From the NCBI RefSeq assembly GCF_900115475.1, contig NZ_FOWP01000014.1, positions 1-64,000 of the forward strand: a stretch of 64,000 nt of DNA, in the 5' to 3' direction. Position numbers and translations under genes: made by a program. How positions within the stretch are numbered: the first letter of the stretch is position 1; each line of letters starts with the position of its first letter. Below the pieces are notes generated by a model that was given only the letters and a program-made list of their open reading frames with translations, made no database searches and was not told where the DNA came from. Below are positions 26,573 through 33,181 of this stretch, piece after piece. Origin of the DNA: Ectopseudomonas composti. GTDB taxonomy: Bacteria; Pseudomonadota; Gammaproteobacteria; Pseudomonadales; Pseudomonadaceae.

Positions 26573-27901
26573 ATGAGCAAGCAAATCAATCTGCCCCATG
26601 ATGACAGCAGTTGCGGCTGGTATGCCGCGTTGGGGCAACAGCCCGCGTGCAAGCGCCTGCAGGGCGAGCAGCGCGCCGATTACGCGGTGATCGGCGCCGG
26701 TTTCGCCGGCCTGGCCGCTGCACGCCGCCTCGGTGAACTGCTACCGGACAAACGCATCATCCTGGTCGACGCCCAGCGTGTCGGCCAGGGCGCTTCCGGG
26801 CGTAACTCCGGTTTCGTCATCGACCTGCCGCACAAGTTCGCCCTGGAGCATCCCGACCCGGCGCACAAGCAGCGCCTGCTGTCGCTCAACCGCGCCGCCA
26901 TCGCCCAGCTACAGGGGTTGATCGAACGCCACGGGATCGACTGTCAGTGGTCCCACGCCGGCAAGTATCAGGGCGCCGTGGGCCAGCGTGGCCTGGCGTA
27001 TCTGCAGCACTTCGAAACCTTGCTGACGAACCTTGGCGAACCCTTTCGCCTGGTCGAACGCGACGAGCTGGCGCAGGTGCTGGGCAATACCTATTACAGC
27101 CGCGCAATCTTCACCCCGGGTTGCTACTTGATGCAGCCCGCGGCGTTGGTCACCGGTCTGGCACGTTCGCTGCCTGACAACGTCGAGCTGCTGGAGGAGT
27201 CGCCCATCACCGGTCTGCAACGCGACGGGCAGGGCGGCTGGCTGCTGCAGGGTAGCCAGGGCACGATTCGTACCGAGCAACTGCTGCTCGGCACCAGCAT
27301 CTTCACCCAGGAGTTCGGTTACCTGCGCAACCGCCTGCTGCCGGTGATGACTTTCGCCAGTTGGACGCGTCCGCTGAGCGATGCCGAGCTGGCGGCCTTC
27401 GGTGGTCAGCTCGACTGGGGCCTGACCCCGGCCGATCACGCCGGCACCACGGTGCGCATGACCCAGGATCGCCGTCTGATCATCCGTAACACCTACAAGC
27501 ACGTGCCCAAGTACGGCAAGAGCACCAGCGACGCCATGCGCGAGTCGGTGCGCGACGACCATCGCAAGGCCTTTCTGGCGCGCTTCCCGCAACTGGCCGA
27601 TGTGCCGTTCAGCCACACCTGGGGCGGTGTTTACGCGATCTCGCGCAACTTCACCAACTTCTTCGGCGAGCTGGAACCGGGTGTATTCGCCTCGGCCTGC
27701 GACAACGGCGTCGGCGCGGCCTGGGGCACCATCTCCGGCACGCTGCTGGCGGAAATAGCGGTCGGCAGCGACTCGGCACAGTTGCGCGATATCCAGGCCG
27801 TCACCGGCATGCCGTCGCTCAATCCGCCGGAGCCGTTCCTCGGCCTGGGCGTACGCTCGCGCATTCGCCTGGCGGCCTGGAACAGTCGGAGCGAGCTATG
27901 A
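26573..27901 (+). CDS. FAD-dependent oxidoreductase of the DAO family (PuuB/OrdL-like)
   Basis: A 442-residue flavoprotein. The N-terminal dinucleotide motif is DYAVIGAGFAGLAAARRLGEL (about residues 33-53), with the acidic partner in IILVDAQRVGQGASGRNSGFV. The C-terminal FAD motif is around VFASACDNGVGAAWGTISGTLLAE. It is most like gamma-glutamylputrescine or amino-acid oxidases that oxidise a secondary or primary amine carbon. In this operon it could demethylate or deaminate an N-methylated intermediate. The start at 26573 lies 11 bp after the fusion gene; the stop overlaps the cupin start by 4 bp. Confidence 0.88.
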   Translation: MSKQINLPHDDSSCGWYAALGQQPACKRLQGEQRADYAVIGAGFAGLAAARRLGELLPDKRIILVDAQRVGQGASGRNSGFVIDLPHKFALEHPDPAHKQRLLSLNRAAIAQLQGLIERHGIDCQWSHAGKYQGAVGQRGLAYLQHFETLLTNLGEPFRLVERDELAQVLGNTYYSRAIFTPGCYLMQPAALVTGLARSLPDNVELLEESPITGLQRDGQGGWLLQGSQGTIRTEQLLLGTSIFTQEFGYLRNRLLPVMTFASWTRPLSDAELAAFGGQLDWGLTPADHAGTTVRMTQDRRLIIRNTYKHVPKYGKSTSDAMRESVRDDHRKAFLARFPQLADVPFSHTWGGVYAISRNFTNFFGELEPGVFASACDNGVGAAWGTISGTLLAEIAVGSDSAQLRDIQAVTGMPSLNPPEPFLGLGVRSRIRLAAWNSRSEL

Positions 27902-28269
27902 CTCAGGTCGTTTCCGGGAAAGGTCCGGTGCTGTTGGTCGATCACCATGATCTGGAGTTCATCCCCCGTGGCGGCCCGCCCGGTGCTGCTTTCGTGGCGC
28001 GGGCGATCAGCAACGAGATCTCGCCGAACATCGGCATCGGTTTCGCCCGCTGGGAGGGCGCCGAGGTGGCCTGGACCCTGCTGTATGACGAGGTGATCTT
28101 CGTCATCGAGGGCTGCTTCGAGCTCAAGGCCAACGGCGAGTTGTATCGCGTCAAGCCGGGGCAACTGCTGTGGATTCCCGAAGGCACCGAGCTGGTCTAC
28201 GGCGGACATGCGCTGTTCGGTTACGTGGTCCATCCCGGTGACTGGAAGCAACGGCATGGTCTGGCCTAG
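27898..28269 (+). CDS. EutQ-like cupin protein
   Basis: A 123-residue single-cupin protein of the EutQ/DUF861-like type: WTLLYDEVIFVIEGCFELKANGELYRVKPGQLLWIPEGTELVYGG. The usual first cupin motif His residues are missing, replaced by LYDE, so classical metal binding is doubtful. It overlaps the oxidase stop by 4 bp (ATGA) and closes the operon. A role as a small-molecule isomerase, carrier or sensor for the pathway substrate is possible but unproven. Confidence 0.8.
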   Translation: MTQVVSGKGPVLLVDHHDLEFIPRGGPPGAAFVARAISNEISPNIGIGFARWEGAEVAWTLLYDEVIFVIEGCFELKANGELYRVKPGQLLWIPEGTELVYGGHALFGYVVHPGDWKQRHGLA

Positions 28270-28377
28270 CAGGTAGTTTCTCAACAGCCTGCTAGCCAGG
28301 GGAGCGTTACCGATGGTCCAGCTTTGCTGCGCGCCCGGCTCAGGCGTGGTGGTTCTCCGTGAAAAAGGGGTGAGCAA

Positions 28378-29661
28378 TTGCTCGGACTGACCCAGGCGTT
28401 CGCTGCACTGTATCTGGCCAGCCTGTTGATGCAGCTCGGCTCGACCCTGCTGATGACCTATCTGGCGCTGCGCCTGACTGCCGGTGGCGTCGCCGAATTC
28501 TGGGGCGGCGCGCTGATGGCGGCCAATGCTCTGGGCATGGTGGTCGGCGGCAAGGTCGGCCAGGTGCTGATTGGTCGTGTCGGCCATATCCGCACCTACG
28601 TGGCCTGCTCCGGGATCATCTGCGCGGCGGTGCTGACGCATGCCTTCAGTGAGGCGTTGCCGCTCTGGCTATTGCTGCGTTTTGTCGTCGGCATGGCGAT
28701 GATGTGCCAACTGATGGTGGTGGAGAGTTGGCTCAACGACTGCGCGCAGAGCGATCAGCGCGGCAAGGTGCTGGGCATCTACATGGTCGCGGCCTATGTC
28801 GGCATGATGCTCGGTCAACTGGCGCTGAGCATCGACGGCAACCTTGGCCTGCATGCGCTGCTCGGCGTGGTCATTGCCTTTGCCCTGAGCCAGGTGCCGG
28901 TGGCGCTGACCCGCAGTACCCATCCCGCGATCCTGAGCGCCGAGCCGGTCGACTTGCGCCTGTTTCTGCAGCGCGTGCCGCAGTCGCTGATCACCGTGCT
29001 GATATCGGGGATGATCAACGGCAGCTTCTATGGGCTGTCGTCGATCTACGCCAGTAGGCAGGGCCTGAGCACGGTCGAGGTAGGGCAGTTCATGGCACTG
29101 GCGATCGCTGCTGGTCTGCTCGCGCAACTGCCGCTCGGCTGGCTGTCGGATCGGCTGCCACGCACCAGCCTGATTCGTGGTGTGGCGGCGCTGCTGATCC
29201 TGGCTTGCCTGCCGCTGGCGTTCTATCAGGGGGCGTCGTTCGGTGTGCTGCTGTTGTTCAGCGCCTGCATCGGTTTTCTGCAGTTCTGCCTGTACCCGCT
29301 GGGTGTGGCCCTGGCCAACGACAACATGGAGCCGCGCCTGCGTGTTTCGCTGGCGGGCTTGCTGCTCGCCACCTTCGGCGTGGGCGCCTGTATCGGCCCG
29401 TTGCTGGCTGGCGCGCTGATGGAGCACTTCGGCTCCGCAAGCCTCTATTACTTCTTTGCCGCCTGCTCCGGTCTGCTGGTGCTGGCGGTGAGCCAGAAAC
29501 GAGTGACTGGCGAATTTCTCCAGGCGGATGCGCCGCTGCAACACCAGGCCACGCCGGTTGGCCTGGCCTGCGCCACGCTGGCCGCGGCCGTGGAGCCCGC
29601 GCAGAGCGGTGAGGCTTCGCAAGCCGAGGCGCCATTGAGCGTCATTGAGCCGCCCGCATGA
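28378..29661 (+). CDS. MFS transporter (YcaD/UMF-like)
   Basis: A 427-residue major facilitator with 12 predicted helices. The TTG start at 28378 is supported by GGGG 7 nt upstream and by the first helix beginning immediately after it. Typical segments include LLLRFVVGMAMMCQLMVVESWLND and a loop LGWLSDRLPRTSLIRG between helices 8 and 9. The C-terminal tail of about 50 residues is Ala/Glu-rich. A diverged copy of that tail occurs at 30996-31151. It follows the cupin by 108 bp and may be in the same transcript. Probably carries a substrate or product of the pathway. Confidence 0.86.
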   Translation: MLGLTQAFAALYLASLLMQLGSTLLMTYLALRLTAGGVAEFWGGALMAANALGMVVGGKVGQVLIGRVGHIRTYVACSGIICAAVLTHAFSEALPLWLLLRFVVGMAMMCQLMVVESWLNDCAQSDQRGKVLGIYMVAAYVGMMLGQLALSIDGNLGLHALLGVVIAFALSQVPVALTRSTHPAILSAEPVDLRLFLQRVPQSLITVLISGMINGSFYGLSSIYASRQGLSTVEVGQFMALAIAAGLLAQLPLGWLSDRLPRTSLIRGVAALLILACLPLAFYQGASFGVLLLFSACIGFLQFCLYPLGVALANDNMEPRLRVSLAGLLLATFGVGACIGPLLAGALMEHFGSASLYYFFAACSGLLVLAVSQKRVTGEFLQADAPLQHQATPVGLACATLAAAVEPAQSGEASQAEAPLSVIEPPA

Positions 29662-29698
29662 CGGCGTCTCCCCATTTTATTCCCTAGGAAGTCTGGCC

Positions 29699-30946
29699 AT
29701 GTTCGAAAACAAGAATAAGTACCTAGCAGACGAGACCGCCGCGCAGCCTCTGCGCAATCCAGTGAGCGTCGAAACGCATAAAGCGGCTTGCGCCTATCGT
29801 CTGCAACGCGTGCGTCAGCAATTGAAGGCCGCTGATTGTGCGGCCATCTTGCTGTATGACCCGGTGAACATCCGCTACGCCACCGACACCTCGAACATGC
29901 AGGTATGGACTCTGCATAACTACGCCCGCTATGCGCTGGTGTTCGCCGAAGGGCCGGTGGTGCTGTTCGAGTTCCACAACTGCGAGCACCTGCATGAAGG
30001 CAATGAGCTGCTCGACGAGATCCGTCCGGCGATCAACTGGAGCTATTTCGGCGCCGGTTCGCGGATCAGCGAAAAAGCCTTGGCCTGGGCCGATGATGTG
30101 TGCGCAGTGATCCGTCAGCATGCCGGTGGCAAGGTGTGCCTGGCGGTGGATAAGGCCGATCTGGAAGGTCTTGAATTGTTGCGTGACAGCGGCATGACCT
30201 TGGTCGAGGGGCACAGCCTGATGGAGGAGGCGCGCAAGATCAAATCAGCCGGGGAGCTGGAGTTGATGCGCTGGACTATCGCGGTGTGCGAGCGCGGTAT
30301 CCAGCGCATGCATGACGAGCTGCGTCCGGGGATGACCGAGAACGAGCTCTGGGCTTGGCTGCATTACGAGAATGTCCGTCATGGCGGCGAATGGATTGAG
30401 ACCCGCCTGCTGGCCTCCGGGCCGCGAACGAACCCCTGGATGCAGGAGTCCAGCAACCGGGTGATGAACGAGGGCGAGATCATCAGCTTCGACACAGACC
30501 TGATCGGTCCCTACGGTTACTGCGCCGACATATCTCGGGCCTGGACGGTTGGACACGTACCGCCCACCGCCGAGCAGCGCAAACTTTACCGCTTGGCCCA
30601 TGAGCAGGTGCAACACAACATGAGCCTACTGCGTCCGGGGCTGAGTCACCGCGAGTTCGTCGAGCGTTCCTGGGATATCCCCGCCGCCTATTGGCATAAC
30701 CGCTACTGCTGTGTGGTGCATGGCGTCGGCCTGGCTGACGAGTATCCAGCTCTCGCGCACAAGGGCGCCGATTGGTCCATTAGCGGTTACGACGGAGTGT
30801 TTGAGGAGAACATGGTGCTCTGCGTGGAGAGCTATATCGGCGAGCAGGGCGGTGCCGAGGGGATCAAGCTCGAACAGCAAGTGCGGATTACAGCGAACGG
30901 GTGTGAATCCCTGTCGCGTTATCCATGGCAAACGGACTGGCTCTGA
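29699..30946 (+). CDS. M24-family metalloenzyme resembling DMSP lyase DddP
   Basis: A 415-residue creatinase/prolidase-fold protein. The N-terminal domain (about 30-180) has NIRYATDTSNMQVW, and the pita-bread domain follows. Metal ligands by position are Asp265, Asp267, Asp277, His341, Glu377 and Glu392. Their spacing closely follows that I recall for DddP (D295, D297, D307, H371, E406, E421). The stretch GGEWIETRLLASGPRTNPWMQ (229-249) also matches DddP as I remember it. DddP cleaves dimethylsulfoniopropionate; other M24 relatives hydrolyse C-N bonds, so the reaction is uncertain. GGAA precedes the start at 29699. It lies 37 bp after the MFS gene and upstream of a betaine-type transporter. 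Confidence 0.82.
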   Translation: MFENKNKYLADETAAQPLRNPVSVETHKAACAYRLQRVRQQLKAADCAAILLYDPVNIRYATDTSNMQVWTLHNYARYALVFAEGPVVLFEFHNCEHLHEGNELLDEIRPAINWSYFGAGSRISEKALAWADDVCAVIRQHAGGKVCLAVDKADLEGLELLRDSGMTLVEGHSLMEEARKIKSAGELELMRWTIAVCERGIQRMHDELRPGMTENELWAWLHYENVRHGGEWIETRLLASGPRTNPWMQESSNRVMNEGEIISFDTDLIGPYGYCADISRAWTVGHVPPTAEQRKLYRLAHEQVQHNMSLLRPGLSHREFVERSWDIPAAYWHNRYCCVVHGVGLADEYPALAHKGADWSISGYDGVFEENMVLCVESYIGEQGGAEGIKLEQQVRITANGCESLSRYPWQTDWL

Positions 30947-30995
30947 TGGCCTGCACTAGAAGACTTCCCGAATCTGACGAAATACGCCGATTCCG

Positions 30996-31151
30996 CTGAT
31001 GGTCATGCTGCGCGTGCACCCGCAGGACGATGCACCGCTGCAGCTTCAGGCCGCACCCAATGGCCTCGCGTGTACGGCCCTGGCGGCGGTCATCGAGCCG
31101 GCGGTCAGCGTGGAGGCGCGAGTCGAGGAGGCACCCAGCCAGAGGCTCTGA
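30996..31151 (+). pseudogene. Remnant of the C-terminal end of a second MFS transporter copy
   Basis: Translated from about 30996, this stretch gives a 48-residue tail (from ATG 31005) ending SQRL at a TGA. DDAPLQLQAAPNGLACTALA aligns with ADAPLQHQATPVGLACATLA in the C-terminal tail of the MFS protein at 28378-29661, and IEPAVSVEA with VEPAQSGEA. Only the tail is recognisable; the membrane part is gone. It lies after the M24 gene, so it marks a past duplication or recombination of the MFS gene. Confidence 0.72.
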
Positions 31152-31286
31152 ACGGTCCATCCCGATCCGCGAATGGATGCGCAAAGCTCAGCCAGAACGA
31201 CGAGCCGGCAGGTGCTTGCCTGGCGGCTCGCCAGCGCCCATGAAACATGGCGTTGGCGCGCTGTCGAGGCGCCCTGAGCGGCTGCT

Positions 31287-31315
31287 TATATTGATGATTA
31301 AAAGTCATAAGTCGC
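31287..31315. promoter_or_regulatory. Imperfect palindrome upstream of BCCT gene, related to 22362-22390
   Basis: The core ATGATT-AAA-AGTCATAA parallels the perfect palindrome before the Rieske operon, keeps the T-N11-A form, and is followed by the same GCGCA then GTTTGTCG block. In both places GTTTGTCG is followed, 17 nt later, by CGAC. It is centred 156 bp before the BCCT start. The remaining sequence 31152-31286 and 31366-31456 shows no gene I can support. Confidence 0.68.
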
Positions 31316-31456
31316 GCAGATTAAATGGTTTGTCGGTGGATTCGGGCCTGATCGACTATTGATCATCCGCAGCGCTTGCCGAGCCACCAACTGCACCAGC
31401 AGGGCTCGATCCGGATGCGGAGAAAACTATTACAAGAACAAAATCGAGGTGCGTGC

Positions 31457-33010
31457 ATGAAGCCTATGGTTGCGCAAGACATCGTCGGTCGAGACTTCAA
31501 TATCCGAGTGCTCGGCTTGAACTTCCATCGCGTCATATTCCCTGTTTCCTTCTCCATCATCCTGTTGCTGGTTCTCCTGGCACTGAGCAATCCCGTGGTC
31601 TTCGGCGAGACGCTGGAAGGCATCAAGGGCTGGATCCTGAAGAATTTCGACTGGTTCATCATCATCATGGGCAATCTGGCGGTGCTGTTCTGCGCCGGCC
31701 TGGCCCTGTCGCCGCTGGGCAAGGTGCGCCTCGGTGGCCGTGATGCCAAACCCGAATTCAGCACCCTGTCGTGGTTCTCCATGATGTTCGCCGCCGGCAT
31801 GGGCGTCGGCCTTCTGTACTGGGGCGTCGCCGAGCCGGTGGCGCAGTACACCGCCTGGTGGAAAACACCGCTGAACGTGGCTGCCAGCACCCCGGAGGCC
31901 GCCCATGCGGCAATGGGCGCGACGATGTATCACTGGGGCTTTCACCCCTGGGCGATCTACCTGACCAGCGCGTTGGTGGTGGGGTACTTCTCCTACAACA
32001 AGGGCCTGCCGCTGTCGCTCAGCTCCGGTCTGCAACCGCTGCTGGGGCGCGGGCACCGTGGCTTGCCGGGGCAGATGGTCGACGTGTTCACCGTGGTGCT
32101 GAGCATCTTCGGCCTGGCCACTTCTCTCGGTCTGGGCGCGATGCAGGCCACCGCCGGCATTGCCCACGTGCTGGGTACACCGAATACCTTCGCCTTCCAG
32201 CTCATGTTTATCGTCGCGGTCACCTGTCTGGCAGGGTTCTCGCTGTGGCGCGGGCTGGATGCCGGGGTCAAGGTCCTGAGCAACATCAATATGCTGCTGG
32301 CACTGGTGCTGTTCCTGCTGGTCGCGGTCGGTATCGGTGGCATGGCGTTCTTCTCCAACACCCTGAACGCGGCGGCCGACTACGGCCAGATGTTCCTGCC
32401 ACTGAGCAATTGGATCGATCGTCCTGATCAGGACTGGTTCCAGGGCTGGACGGTGTTCTACTGGGCCTGGTGGTGCACCTGGGGGCCGCTGGTGGGGATC
32501 TTCGTTGCCCGCGTTTCCAAGGGCCGTACCCTGCGTCAGATGGTCGGCATGGTGATGCTGGCGCCGACCGTGGTGACGCTGCTGTGGTTCTCGGCGTTCG
32601 GTGGCGGCGCCATCGCCCAGGTGATCGATGGCAGCGGTGCCCTGGCGGCGGGCCTCAGCGACGTCAACATGGCCATCTTCCAGTTCCTGGAGATGCTGCC
32701 GCTGGCTGGCATCGGCTCGCTGCTGGTGGTCGCCCTGCTGGTGTTCTTCATGGTGACCTCGGTGGACTCCGGCGCGCTGGTGATCGACAACCTGTCGGCT
32801 GGTGGTGACCCTGACACCCAGCCGGTGCAGCGCGTGCTGTGGCTGGTGATGATCGCGCTGGTGACCGTGACGCTGTTCGTGATCGGCGGCGATACCGCGC
32901 TCAAGGGCATTCAGGCCGGTGCCGTAGCCATGGGCCTGCCGTTCATGGTGCTGATGCTGTTGCTGATGATTGGCCTGGTCAAAGGCCTGATTGAAGACTG
33001 CCGCAGCTGA
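31457..33010 (+). CDS. BCCT-family betaine/choline/carnitine-type transporter
   Basis: A 517-residue transporter with 12 predicted helices. The family motif MFAAGMGVGLLYWGVAEP keeps the Gly-Met-Gly-x-Gly of sodium-coupled BetP. The TM8 aromatic signature is FYWAWWCTWGPLVGIFVARVSKGRT, whose Trp cluster binds onium head groups. The start at 31457 follows GAGGT. It has no long osmosensory C-terminal tail, so it is likely a catabolic importer rather than an osmoregulated one. The shared operator links it to the Rieske operon. Likely substrates are glycine betaine, carnitine, DMSP or a related compound. Confidence 0.92.
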   Translation: MKPMVAQDIVGRDFNIRVLGLNFHRVIFPVSFSIILLLVLLALSNPVVFGETLEGIKGWILKNFDWFIIIMGNLAVLFCAGLALSPLGKVRLGGRDAKPEFSTLSWFSMMFAAGMGVGLLYWGVAEPVAQYTAWWKTPLNVAASTPEAAHAAMGATMYHWGFHPWAIYLTSALVVGYFSYNKGLPLSLSSGLQPLLGRGHRGLPGQMVDVFTVVLSIFGLATSLGLGAMQATAGIAHVLGTPNTFAFQLMFIVAVTCLAGFSLWRGLDAGVKVLSNINMLLALVLFLLVAVGIGGMAFFSNTLNAAADYGQMFLPLSNWIDRPDQDWFQGWTVFYWAWWCTWGPLVGIFVARVSKGRTLRQMVGMVMLAPTVVTLLWFSAFGGGAIAQVIDGSGALAAGLSDVNMAIFQFLEMLPLAGIGSLLVVALLVFFMVTSVDSGALVIDNLSAGGDPDTQPVQRVLWLVMIALVTVTLFVIGGDTALKGIQAGAVAMGLPFMVLMLLLMIGLVKGLIEDCRS

Positions 33011-33020
33011 CGTCTGCCAA

Positions 33021-33066
33021 TCGACGCCCCGACACTCGCCGCAAGGCGGGTGTTGGGGCGTTTGCG
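33021..33066 (+). terminator. Terminator after the BCCT gene
   Basis: A 17-bp stem (ACGCCCCGACACTCGCC with GGCGGGTGTTGGGGCGT, two G-U pairs) and GCAA tetraloop, followed by TTTGCGTTTC. Confidence 0.88.
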
Positions 33067-33181
33067 TTTCTACGTGTACAGCTATTTACGACCAAAGGCG
33101 TGTTTTACCCAGTCGAAAGCAGCATTGTCTGGCGCTGGTACGTTATCGAAGCTTGACGGTACGCTGCCCAGAGAACCTTCG

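Noticed and set aside
27898..28269. Cupin-type DMSP lyase (DddL/Q/W/K)
   Set aside because: The metal-binding His residues of those lyases are absent; the sequence is closer to EutQ-like cupins.
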